From Clavelina lepadiformis (Eukaryota; Chordata; Ascidiacea; Aplousobranchia; Clavelinidae): a stretch of 64,000 nucleotides of DNA. Below are positions 12,293-23,559 of this stretch, piece after piece (position 1 is the first letter of the stretch; each line of letters starts with the position of its first letter). The notes under the pieces were generated by a model, which was given only the letters and a program-made list of their open reading frames with translations, was not told the origin of the DNA and did no database searches. A program made the translations under genes and the position numbers. The stretch is taken from NCBI RefSeq assembly GCF_947623445.1, contig NC_135241.1:24120501-24184500 (forward strand), written 5' to 3'.

Positions 12293-13290
12293 GGTGTACC
12301 GACACTTAATCACGCGACACTTAATCACGCGACATTTAATCACCGACACATAATCACTAGGACATTTAATCACGCGACACATAATCACTAGGACATTTAA
12401 TCACGCGACACATAATCACTAGGACATTTAATCACGCGACTTGGATACGTAATCACGCGACATTTAATCACGCGACACATAATCACTTGGATGCGACTGC
12501 CAAAGGCTTCCTTGGTCTTTCTTTTAGAACTCCCGACAATTGTTTTGACTCCGTTGCGCCGGCTTTCTCTATAATGTTTCTTTAAATCAACACCAGCTTC
12601 ATAAAGTCTAATTGTTATATTGTCCGAAAGTATAACCTATGTAATATCTAACATTATTCTACTGTATTGTCACCGAAGCTCTTGACCAAAGTACCATCAA
12701 AACGTTACACCGTAAAATACAATGCTACTTGAAACTGTGTCAGAGCGTCGGTTTTGGAACTCTGGAACAATGCCAATGAATGAATTATTACAATTTACTA
12801 TCACGACCGCCACATCTCTTTGTATCTATAACGACTAGTCTAGCCTACAGACAATCTCGTACTTAGCCACCCGACAATGTGGACTTTCATACGGGGAATT
12901 GAAAAAGACATTCAAATGCAACGTGCAACGTTTCTGCAAGGAATTGCTGGTACTCAACCTTCTATTCCAATGCAGTACAAGGCACTGAAACTGCGCGTGC
13001 AAAACACAGTTGCCCTTTGTCTGTCAAGCGAGATTTTAGTCTATCTTCGTGCAGTTGCTTACATTTCCCATGCATAACATTGCTGTAAATTGTAAATGTA
13101 AAAAAATATTGTAAATGTGTGATTAAATGTCGCGTGATTAAATGTCCTAGTGATTATGTGTCGCGTGATTAAATGTCCTAGTGATTATGTGTCGCGTGAT
13201 TAAATGTCGCGTGATTAAATGTCCTAGTGATTATGTGTCGGTGATTAAGCGTCGCGTGATTAATTGTCGCGTGATTAAGTGTCACCAAAC
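12293..13290. mobile_element. Foldback-type DNA transposon with MULE transposase remnant
   Basis: Long inverted repeats flank about 0.6 kb of internal DNA: roughly 12293-12487 on the left and 13119-13290 on the right. Both arms are built of tandem 15-17-bp units, such as GACATTTAATCACGC and GACACATAATCACTAG. The outer ends share GACACTTAATCACGCGAC in inverted orientation, and internal DNA encodes the end of a Mutator-like transposase (see separate entry). No target-site duplication is visible. The left end coincides exactly with the end of the 12.2-kb duplication, and the right end abuts a 0.6-kb dispersed repeat. It is non-autonomous in this form. Confidence 0.8.
12859..13077 (+). pseudogene. 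C-terminal remnant of MULE (FLYWCH-associated) transposase
   Basis: The plus frame reads LSHPTMWTFIRGIEKD and later IAGTQPSIPMQYKALKLR, ending LVYLRAVAYISHA. This matches from memory the C-terminal signature of animal Mutator-like transposases found with FLYWCH zinc fingers: HPNIWKFIE, a basic GQQPP-like stretch with KY, then YLRGIAHN. The catalytic core is missing, so this is a deleted remnant. The fragment lies inside the foldback element and is the best clue to its superfamily. Confidence 0.7.
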
Positions 13291-13907
13291 CAAAATATAT
13301 ACTGCACAATGTATTTAATGATTGAGCAACTCCATGAAATAATGTGTCATTTCCCAGAATCTGAAATATTTTCATTTAAATTTGGAAATTTAGTTTAAGT
13401 TTGAACGAAACTAACTGAATCACTGAGGAACAAAATACTTTACATGAATCAATAAATCTAAAATTTGAAAAGTTATTTTAACTTTACATGAAATGAGTCT
13501 CATTACTTCAAATACAGGACAAATTTTCAACCATACTTATTATTTACTTTGTCGAATCTTTTACTCACTAGCTACGATTATGCTCAACTTAAATAACTTT
13601 CCTTGTCTTGTGCGTTGCTAAGCTGCTTGCCTTCTACTTGAATGTGAAGCAACTGTGTGAGCTACAGAATAATTTATAGTGCGATTTCGGACTTTCATGG
13701 CGACAAAGAGAAAAAATGCTAACCACCTGCGTTTAAGCGGAGATAATAGTGCGAGGTGGGCAAGGTGTGAAGAACAATTACAAGGGCGCAAGTGCAAATA
13801 AGCTTCGATCTGAAATCCCGTCAGGTCAGATAAGATGATGTCACGACAATAAGTTTTATCAACTTTAGAATGGAGTCGCCAACAGATTACCTCTATCAAG
13901 AAAAACA
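13291..13907. repeat. 0.6-kb dispersed or flanking repeat, copy 1
   Basis: Matches 22928-23559 in direct orientation with scattered substitutions and small indels, by eye about 5% divergence. That is far more than the 12.2-kb copies differ. The two copies bracket the block with the F-box and RTF1 genes. Both have an open minus-strand frame containing LSDLTGFQIEA and LALLSPLKRRWL, but I do not recognise it and would not call it a gene. Confidence 0.85.
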
Positions 13908-15742
13908 GTTTTAGAAGATGTTGTTCTGCCTTAGCGACGATAAAGACGAAAATGTAACAACGTTGCAAACGATAAACCGCTGCTCAAATTGTGAAGACAA
14001 GTGAGGACATATAAAATGTTCACGATTGGATGATTAACACAGAACAAAGTTACTTGATTATATATTTTGAACGGAAAAGTTGTTTGCAAAAATTTAATAT
14101 TTTGGGATCTTCTGTTAAAATGTGGTTGTTTCGGCGTCTATTATATTGTGAGTTGTAGTTTTTGAAAGATAATAGATCCGTTTCTATGCATCTATTGGTT
14201 TACTGGTAGCCCAGTCCTTAAAAAGATAAATAAGCTGCTCATATTATGTTGTTTCATGCTCCACCAACTGTCAAGTATTTTGTCCTACATCGTTCAATAT
14301 TGCTCATTCACCGACCTATGCGTCCGTTGCTTTGATTAAGTTAAAAGAAAGTTCAAAACATGCAAAGTGTTTGACCAGCGTTTGTTTGTTTGTTCAAAGT
14401 AGCCTGATACAAATACTGCTGATGTCATAGATGTCAATAGATGGAGATTGCGCGTTTCTACAAATACTTAAATTCAGTTTTCGTACACTTTGAATCGTCA
14501 TTGATAACCTTGTAGCAAATTACCCCAAAACATAAAAATATTTACAATTTTCACAACTTTTTGATCCACGCTTTTCAAAAGTAATATCTTCGTTTCAAAT
14601 AAAAGTTTTCCGTTTTCAAAACCGTTAAATATGCGTACTTATGCGTTAGTCATATAATGCTTAACTCCAAACATGATTTTAACTGGGTACAGTTTGTGTT
14701 AAAATTTCAGGGTCGGGTTTTAAAGTGACTTAGAATTTTAAATCGAATTAAATATTTCCATTTTATGATTGTCAGGGACGAAATGTTTTATCAGCAAAGT
14801 CGTTTTAACTCGGCGTCGACGCTTTTTGCCTTCCAGCGCATTCCAACCAGTTCCCGGTTTTACTTCTCTTTGCGTGCTCATTTTAAATGATCCACAGTAG
14901 AGTTGTTTAGGGTCTTTGTGATTTGGACATTTTATAACAACTAAAAAGATTTCTGCCGACAGTCAGTACTTATAGGAATGTTGCCGATAATGACGTCCAT
15001 TAATCACCTTAAGTTCGATTTAAGTAGAAAAACTACCGAGTAAAAAACGTCATTTATGAAAACATTTCTAATTTGCGTTGAAATATTTGTCAGAAATTTC
15101 TTCCACGACAGCTATGAGTTACCTGGTAATAGACACCATGTCCGAGAAATGACAAACAGCAAGCAAACAAAACTTGAAAACGAGAAAACGGCGACAATGG
15201 CAGATATCTTTGTCGCCAGTAATGTTTGTGAAGTCAAATAAGTAAGAGTTTAAGACCAAGTAGATATTAAACATATTAAAAAATTTCAAGCTAAAAAACC
15301 TGAAAGTGCGGTGTTGATTGCTCTACTTGCGCATTACTCTTATTACGTCTTGGTGCAATTATTACTTTTGACCCTAAATCGACCATTTAATGTTCTTGGT
15401 TTTACATTCGGGTATGAGCATAATGACGAGTTGAACAAATAATTGTTTTGCTAGGGAAGAAAGTGTGTTAACAAGTTGTGTTAACAAGTATATAACATAG
15501 ACAACAAACAAAGTTCGTTCGGTGTCTGATGAATTAAGTTAGTGGTCAAATTTTTACTTTACTTGATAGAAACATAGAATGTGTTGTTTTAAATCTGGAA
15601 CGAATTGAAAAAGATTGATAAATGTTTTTAAGCATTATATTTCTTTTCTTGATCAATTAATTTTACATTTTAATTATTACTTTTGATCCAAAATCGATCG
15701 AATTTACGATCCAAAATTTACAATTTAAAATAAGGTTAACTT
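13908..15742. other. Intergenic, upstream of F-box gene
   Basis: AT-rich DNA with no convincing coding exon, RNA gene or repeat that I can support. Confidence 0.55.
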
Positions 15743-18700
15743 ATGGCGGATTCCGTTTCTGATCGCTCTAGCGGAGAATGTGCAACTGAAGTCGATTGGA
15801 TGAAACTTCCTTCAGAACTTTGGTTGGAGATTTTTAGTTATTTGTCTCCAGTAACCATTCTCAGTGTAGTAGCCTTCGTTTGTCGAAAATTCGATTCACT
15901 GTCATTTCACCTTTCATTATGGAAAGAATTAGACGTGACAAACTGGGTTGGACCTATAATAAATATGGTAAAGAATCACTTATTACTGTTTTTACTATTG
16001 ATGTGGATGTGTTGAATTTCGACATAGGTTTTAATATTCTTGGATTATATTCAGGATTCCTTCATTGAGAACCTCTCGTCTGTGATCGATTTAGTTTCCG
16101 AAAATTTGCGATCCCTTTCATTTTGTCAAATCACTGGAAACTTTGTGTTTGGTTCAGATAAACGATGGACGTTTTACAAGTTTTCAAATATTGTTCACTT
16201 GGAATTGACAGAATGTGAATATGTCACGGCTCAAATCCTGGATGAAATCCGAAAAAACTGTAAAAAAATTGAAAGGCTTAATCTTAGTGGATGCCGGTAA
16301 ATGCATATCATAAATCAATTACAGTCTAATTAAAGTGTGAATGATCACAAAATCTGTGATTGCGTCATCAGTTACCTTTAATTACAATAAAAAACATAAT
16401 TCGTTACCACTTTCAAATCACTTTAAATTATTGTAAACAACTGATGATAGTCTGTAAATGTAAATTTACTATTTAATACTGGTGACGACAGCTATTTTTC
16501 TTAAGTGTCATATTTGCAGTAACGTCGATGATGAAGCCATAGAAGTTGTGAGCAAATTTGAGCATCTTAAAATACTGAACATCTCGGAATGTTCACAAGT
16601 TACTGATGATGGTGTTATTTTTATTGCTGATATGCCTTGTCAGATTTTGCATTTTCTTAGCTTCGACGTCCAACAATTTAGCGATAGGTAACACATCTTG
16701 TCAGGAAGATAGTTATTGCAAAGCTTTAAGTTAGCTTGTTATCAATATGAAATATACGAAAACATTTTGATGAATGATCAAATGTACCGCAGATAAAACG
16801 TTTATTTTGTACAGGGGTATAGTGAATCTTGTCAGTAAACAAACTAAGATTGAGTTCTTGGTTCTATCTGGAGATAACAAAACTGACTACTCTGTGATTG
16901 ATGCTTGCCATTGTCTTGCAAACTTAAAACAATTTCATATTTATGACTGCAGAAATCTTACTGATAGAAGCATCTATGCGCTGTGTGGGAAAGTAAGGTA
17001 TCGAATATAGATAATAACACATTTAAAATTTATTTGCTATTCGTTTCAATCAATTCATCATTAAAGTTGAGCTGAAGTACAATAATATAATATGTTTAAT
17101 CTAAGTGCAATATGTTTCTTGTAGACTGGAATGCTTGTGTTTGCAAAGAGCAACAAAAGTTTCTACCCAGGCTGTTAATCATTTGTTTCAAGAGAAACCT
17201 CGGTTGAACTTGAAGGACCTTTGTATCGGCTATACAGACGCCGTTGTTGATGACACAGTAAATGCAATATTATCTGGGTAGGGTTATGTTTTATATTTTA
17301 GATTTGAACAAAACCAATAAATCTGCCGTGTCGTGTTCATTTGTTTAAATAATTCTATGACTGAAATTATATTCTGACATCCGTATTATTTGAAGAAAAA
17401 AAGTTATAGTCGGCAAAGCAATATACACGTGTACTTGAAACAGTAATGTATGTATGCTGTAGTGGTAAATTTGTTGTAATTTTATCAAGTTCATTACCTA
17501 TTACATGTCTTTCTCGTAATATTTTGCCAGATGTCCTCATCTTGAGAGAATTGAACTTAACTTTTGCTGCGAAGTCACCGATAAATCAATTGACGAACTT
17601 ATCAAATCATGCAGGTAGGTTAAGTCTCAAAATAATCGAGTAGTGAAATAATTCATCATGTTGGTCAATTTTGAAGACGTTGTGTCGTGTAATATTTGAG
17701 CCGTTTTTTAACTGTTGTAGCTTAAACCACTGGTTTACTGGTTATTTGTTTCATTGATCTAACTGGAGATATTCAGCTTAAATGATTGTTCATTATGTCG
17801 GGAAAGTTTGTGACAACTTCATCGATAAAACGCAAACAAGCTCGATAAGGTATGAGCATTGAGGAGCCGTCGATGACTTTGACAAAGACGTTTTGAAATA
17901 CGACGATAATTATTCTTACGCTAACAATTCAATAATATTGGTCTTGTTTGGTGAAAGCTTTCGGGACTTTTTTTGATAAACGCAGACAAGCTTTTCAATC
18001 ATGACTTGGAACAACGTAGGAAAGATTACTTAAATACACACAATAGAACTTGTGCAAATTCCAATAAGTAGCTGACAGTAACATTATTAGCAACAGTAAC
18101 AACTTTACTGTTAATTTTCAAATTTCCACACTGCTTTATTATTTAACATAATCTTTTAATTAGACATATTTTTATTTGCAGAAAACTAGAGGTGGTTAGT
18201 TTACAGGGACTGACAAGTTTAAAAGGCGATTGGCTTGCAGAAATAGAACGTTATTTGCCAAAATTACATCGTCTCAGTATGTCTTTTTGTAGCGGTATTT
18301 CTGAAGAAAAAGTCAAACATCTCTTTTTGCGGTAAGATGTTTTTTTGTTACGACGTGAAGTATAATTTTAATAATTTAATTCAATAACTTTAATTAAATC
18401 ATCATCAGATTTTATTCGGACTTTGATTAACAAAATGTTGTCAATTTGCACAATGTTAATCAACATGATCGAATTAACAAGTTTCTTCATGCCCACGTTA
18501 GATTTTTGAATTAGACAGGTTTGCTTCCAATATTAATACATTCAACTCACAATGCATGCGTATTTACCAAACCACAACATCACATTATACAACGCACATA
18601 CAGGTTGCTGGTCACTTAATTTTAATTCGATCATCGTATGACTTATAAATGTTGTCAGCCTAGACTTCCAGGAACACTCTTTGGTAATGGCCTGACCGTT

Positions 18701-19212
18701 TCACTGATATTGTTTGGTTTAAATGCGGGCACCAAGCGTCATAAAAACAGAAAAAGAGAATTAATTGAAATTATAGGAGAAGCACAGCTTAAACCAACAT
18801 AAAATCAAGGGCGTACCGATACAAAAAAACGTCCGTTCGGTCGCTCCTCCACATGGGAAAGCGACGCATAACTGGCGAGCAATATTTACAGATTACCCGC
18901 AAAAACACACTAACGATGCATCCATAGGAAACGATGTAATACTAAAATAAAATATTGGAATATTTTTCAGTATTTTTGCACTTTTGTGACAGTGACAGTG
19001 TGTGTACATTTTTGTAAAAAGTGAACTTCTTTAAATCTCAAGCTAATACTGGTTATATAGGTTGCAGATTAACAATAAAGTGATTTGACTGGTTTTACTG
19101 TTACAGGAAACCTGACCTTGAACTGTTATGGAATAGGATGCCAATCAATGAGCTTAAACATGAAGATATCGACCATGTTTTGAGGAATATTACTTTGGAA
19201 GATTTTGAGTGA
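15743..19212 (+). CDS. F-box and leucine-rich-repeat protein (FBXL type)
   Basis: Predicted substrate receptor of an SCF (SKP1-cullin-F-box) ubiquitin ligase. Eight exons: 15743-15967, 16055-16296, 16520-16687, 16815-16997, 17125-17277, 17531-17614, 18182-18331 and 19107-19212, giving 436 residues with all phases consistent. Residues about 20-70 are an F-box (KLPSELWLEIFSYLSPVTIL, then FVCRKF and LWKELDV), which binds SKP1. Exons 2-7 hold cysteine-containing LRRs of the AMN1/FBXL class (ERLNLSGC, LKILNISECSQVTDDG, FHIYDCRNLTDRS, IELNFCCEVTDKS), which would bind the substrate. From intron 2 on, every junction splits a codon after its second base, so LRR exons are symmetric. I cannot assign a specific FBXL orthologue. 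The last exon ends in an acidic tail (ITLEDFE), with AATAAA about 25 bp past the stop. Confidence 0.92.
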
Positions 19213-20974
19213 AATTTGATAGAAATGCAAATGGAAGTGATTAATAAATTTGCTTTTCATTTGATTCATACAAAATATCCTATTGTAACATGGTCACATG
19301 ATATATTGAACATCATTATTGCGTCAACAATTCGTGTTAATATGCCAACTGATTTTAGCTGGACATACATATAACATAACTCAGACGAAAGTCATAAACT
19401 TTAGTTTCTTTTTTGGTGTAGGTTTTGAAAATTAAAGTTAACTTACTGTAGCTTGTGTGTGACTGTGGAGCGACCAACTGTTGTTAAGTGGCAAGAAAGG
19501 TATTTCTAAGAACACAAATCTAAACAGTTAAAAGTGCAAGATATTCCCACTTGGTAAGTTAGCACGACCACAAAACATAAAGACACCACCTGAATTATGA
19601 ATTCAAAAATTAACACCACGCAAACGGTTCTAGAAATGTGCAAAGAAAGGGTAAATACAGGAAAGCAAAATTATGAAACACAATGTCAAGCCGCCATGTA
19701 GTAATAGACAACGCCTACTTCATTTCAGTTTTTACACTAAAACAAAAACATGTCTCTGTAGTGAATTTGGGCAAGAGAAGAGAAAAGTTAAGCATAATGC
19801 GCTAAATTCCATTGATTAAGGTAGAGGAGATGCAATCTAAAACGAAGTTTTGAAAATGATCTGAATCGAAAAAAACTAAAGTGAAGTCTTTCGCTTAAAA
19901 CCTTCCCATTTGGAAGCAACTTCATCAAGTGTTAACCAGGATGCAAAAATTGAACACCAAGGATTACAACAAGGTTTCGAAGTAGCAGAGAACACCAATT
20001 GAAGTATATTAATGTAGAATTTCAGTTTGACAGGTTCAGAATTTGACCGATTTCCGCATTGAAATTAGATATTTAAATTTAATCGACGTGTCTTCTAACA
20101 TTGACATCTTAAAATTTACACAAAAACAAAGAAGAAATGTAAGAACCAAACGGATATGTCTAACAAACGCTTTCACTAGCCAGGTAAGCAAGCTGACTGC
20201 GTTCTATCGTTATTTCTAACATATTTTTTGGATATCTGCAACGATATAGATTCAAACTCCTGGTATTTGGGAAGATTACAAGCAGCTGTTAATCGCTGTA
20301 TTTAATTCATAATCTCTGATTGTTAAAATAATAATTTAACAAGATGCTAAAATATTTGTGGTGGCTCGTGTAATACTAGTCTTGTCCAGTGCCCTGAGAC
20401 CCAGCATTAGTGGGAGCCCTTTCATTTATAAAATTATAATTTAAGCGAATATTTGCCGAATTTAGCTTTATGCTCTTTAAAACCTTTATGTTGGTCTAAT
20501 TAGACTAACCAGTTGTTTTATTTTTTAATCGATAAAATTGCGCAACTAACCTATGCTTAAGATAACAGCGTCAGCGTCGTCAAACTACCGACAACCATCA
20601 GTGTAATATTGCGTTGATAAGTAAAATTGTGTATAGTTAGCATACAGTGGCGTATTCAGGAGTTGCGTTGAAGGCAAACCTAAGGTTTGTGAATGGGTAT
20701 CGCCCAATTCTTATCACTGTATATTAACTTATAAACTGCGCCATAACTAATGTTAACTAATAACAACATCCGGTTTATTCCCTTGTTTGATAAAATTTGC
20801 GTATATTGAGGCAAAGATTGTTTTATTCAAGTTTATTTCAATCATCGACTCTTGAATAGACAACGTTAAACACACATCAGTAAATTCAGCATCAAAATAA
20901 ATCTAACTTATGTAAAACACAATAAATCTCAATTTGTCTTACAATAGACAACGATTTCAGCTAGGACTGAATGT
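19213..20974. other. Intergenic, between convergent F-box and RTF1 genes
   Basis: The two genes point at each other. Apart from likely 3' untranslated and polyadenylation sequence at both ends (a minus-strand AATAAA near 20831-20836 suits RTF1), I see nothing to call. Confidence 0.6.
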
Positions 20975-22726
20975 TTATATCAAAGCCTTGCGCTTTTTGC
21001 ATTTAGCAAAACCAATTGAATGATGAGGGTTGTCGGAAATCTCACTCGATGGATTTAATTTGGTTGCCGAAGGTTTCTCGTCGGCTGAAAGCATCTGCAG
21101 ATCTATGTTTAAGTCAAAATCGTGAACATCAAAACGATCTTCGGACATGTGCTTTGGTTGTGCAGTTGCCATGTTGCTTGGTTCAGGATCAGAATTGCTT
21201 TCTGACGAACCGGTGCCGTAAAGTTTGTCTATTTCCTGGAGGAGTCTTTCTTTCTGCTTTCCATCTTTTGTGCTGCACATGAGGAGTGGTTTGCATTTTT
21301 TTCTTGTGAATGGGTCGGCCTCGTTGTTCCGCGGAACTTTCCACTCTTCCTTGTAGGCCTTCACCTTCTGCAAGTTGTGCAATTTAATTCGTTTATTTAT
21401 GTAAGTAGTCCCGGCCAAATGATTCTGTCTCTGATTGTCCAGTTGAGTGGCGCGTTCTTCCAAATCTTTTAAGACATCAACGAGACGGGTCGCCTCAACA
21501 GCATCATCCCGCTCCAGGGCGATATCTATCTGCCTCATGATGTCGGTCTTACTCCTTGCATAATTAATTGGAGTCTTTCGGAATCGACTTTTTTCTTTGA
21601 CGATGCGATCGATGTCGGTGTCTTTGAAAATGTACGATCTCGCTTTGTTGATAGCGGCTTGCTTCTTTTTGATGTCATCGAAGGTTGGAAGAGATTCGCC
21701 CGCTTCTTCCATTGCTTGCTTCCATTTGAAGAATTCAGAATCCGTGAAGTTGCAATTGGAAACAAATTCAAGTCTGAAGACGCGCGTTTGCTGACCGTGC
21801 TTCAGTCTGAAACCCAAGTTTGTTCGAACTTTACCCAGGTGATAAATTTTGGCAGTTTCAACAACATCGACTATTTCAGCCATTCGATAAACCGGCTTGC
21901 CTTCATGATTGCCGATTCCAATGCGGACGTAACATCCCAACACAACTTCTCTAAACATTGGAAGATAAAACCATCTTTCCAACCTGAATCTTGACAATCG
22001 AATGGTTGAAACCTTTTCCTTGCTCAGTGGAGGTTGCATTGTAACGATGTTATCTTGACCATTTTTGTTTGATGTGTGAGCAAATTCTTTATGAAAGTTT
22101 GTATCGGTAGAACTGGGAACCTTTGCGGCAAGTCGACTCCTCGTCATCGGCATTTCATCATCACCATCGTCCGAGTAAACAGAACTGGCTTGCAATTTTG
22201 TCTTTACGACTTTGTTCTTCTTTCGTTGTCTTTCCGCTTTCAGCTTTTCTAAAGCTTCGTTTTCCTGTCTCTTCCCAATGATTTTCTTCCTGTCGGAAGC
22301 GTCCGGCAGGGAAGATGGAGAACTCGAGACGGATATTTTTCGCTTCTTTCTCTTCTGTTGGTATTTTTCTCTTTCTGCTCGCGATTGTCCAAATAGAAGC
22401 TTCTTTTCAAGTTCGAATCGTTTTTGCAGAGTTTCGCGTCGTTCTAATCTGTTATAAAATTCGAGCTCGCGTTCTTTCTCTGTCATGTTCGCCAATCGGC
22501 GACGATCCATTTCATCTCCGACCAGATCCGAATCGTAACCGTCATCAAATTTCTTTCTGAGTGCTTCTTCCTCGAGAGAGTTTGCTGTCGATGTCTGCAA
22601 TTTTGGTTTCGATGAAGTGATGCCGCTCATTCGATAATTTGCTGAAGATGAATCTACTTGAAGAAAAACTTCACTGCCAGATTCATCTGAATCAGAAAAG
22701 AAACGATTCTTTCTTTTTCTGCTCAT
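20975..22726 (-). CDS. RTF1: RTF1, Paf1-complex/RNA polymerase II elongation factor (intronless)
   Basis: RTF1 works with the Paf1 complex on elongating RNA polymerase II in the nucleus. It stimulates histone H2B ubiquitination and binds phosphorylated SPT5. The 583-residue frame is uninterrupted. The N-terminus is Ser/Asp-rich and basic ([20 protein letters not shown]). Residues about 60-115 match the histone modification domain ([20 protein letters not shown], then [15 protein letters not shown]), followed by a Lys/Arg-rich helix. The Plus3 domain spans about 240-345 ([36 protein letters not shown]). After it comes the helical region with [20 protein letters not shown] and the late [10 protein letters not shown] motif. 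Length is close to yeast and shorter than the human protein. The absence of introns, while its neighbours have many, suggests a retrocopy or intron loss. The frame shows no damage. Confidence 0.96.
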   Translation of the reverse strand: MSRKRKNRFFSDSDESGSEVFLQVDSSSANYRMSGITSSKPKLQTSTANSLEEEALRKKFDDGYDSDLVGDEMDRRRLANMTEKERELEFYNRLERRETLQKRFELEKKLLFGQSRAEREKYQQKRKKRKISVSSSPSSLPDASDRKKIIGKRQENEALEKLKAERQRKKNKVVKTKLQASSVYSDDGDDEMPMTRSRLAAKVPSSTDTNFHKEFAHTSNKNGQDNIVTMQPPLSKEKVSTIRLSRFRLERWFYLPMFREVVLGCYVRIGIGNHEGKPVYRMAEIVDVVETAKIYHLGKVRTNLGFRLKHGQQTRVFRLEFVSNCNFTDSEFFKWKQAMEEAGESLPTFDDIKKKQAAINKARSYIFKDTDIDRIVKEKSRFRKTPINYARSKTDIMRQIDIALERDDAVEATRLVDVLKDLEERATQLDNQRQNHLAGTTYINKRIKLHNLQKVKAYKEEWKVPRNNEADPFTRKKCKPLLMCSTKDGKQKERLLQEIDKLYGTGSSESNSDPEPSNMATAQPKHMSEDRFDVHDFDLNIDLQMLSADEKPSATKLNPSSEISDNPHHSIGFAKCKKRKALI

Positions 22727-22927
22727 TTCGTCAAAACTAAATTCGATGTCTTAAACGCAGGATATATTTTTAGCAAAATCTTTCTATTTACTGTGAAAGA
22801 AGAAGAATGTTCACAAACGTCAAGTTCTTGAAACCGTTTCACCAACGCGGGTTAATATCAGCTAACAGTTTTTTTATTTCAACACCCATACGCAATAGCG
22901 CAAAATAAACTGATTGTTGGAAGGTAA

Positions 22928-23559
22928 CAAAATATATACTGCACAATGTATTTAATGATTGAGCAACTCCATGAAATAATGTGTCATTTCCCAGAATCTG
23001 AAATATTTTCATTTAAATTTGGAAATTTAGTTTAAGTTTGAACGAAACTAACTGAATCACTGAGGAACAAAATACTTTACATGAATCAATAAATCTAAAA
23101 TTTGAAAAGTTATTTTAACTTTACATGAAATGAGTCTCATTACTTCAAATACAGCACCAATTTTCAACCATATTTATTATTTACTTTGTCGAATCTTTTA
23201 CTCACTAGTTACGATTATGCTCAATTTAAATAACGTTCCTGGTCTTGTGCGTTGCTAAGCTGCTTGCCTTCTACTTGAATGTGAAGCAACTGTGTGAGTT
23301 ACAGAATAATTTATAGTGAGATTTCAGACTTTCATGGCGACAACGAGAAAACATAGTAACCACCTGCGTTTAAGCGGAGATAATAGTGCGAGGTGGGCAA
23401 GGTGTGAAGAACAATTACAAGGGCGCAAGTGCAAATGAGCTTCGATTTGAAATCCCGTCAGGTCAGATAAGATGATGTCACGACCGAAACTTTTATCAAC
23501 TTTAGAATGGAGTCGCACCAAAACAATGAAACAACAAATGTCCTCTATCAAGAAAAACA
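22928..23559. repeat. 0.6-kb dispersed or flanking repeat, copy 2
   Basis: Direct copy of 13291-13907 with about 5% substitutions and short indels, the largest near its right end. It runs to within about 8 bp of the left end of the second 12.2-kb copy (23567). Its minus strand supplies an in-frame continuation to the cut TRPC exon (see the truncated TRPC entry). Confidence 0.85.

Noticed and set aside
12301-12490. Short regular repeats as a CRISPR array
   Set aside because: Units are contiguous without spacers, occur in inverted arms around a transposase remnant, and the genome is animal.
13618-13968. 116-codon minus frame in the 0.6-kb repeat as a gene
   Set aside because: No motif, present in both repeat copies with frame-neutral chance possible, and no splice or start context.
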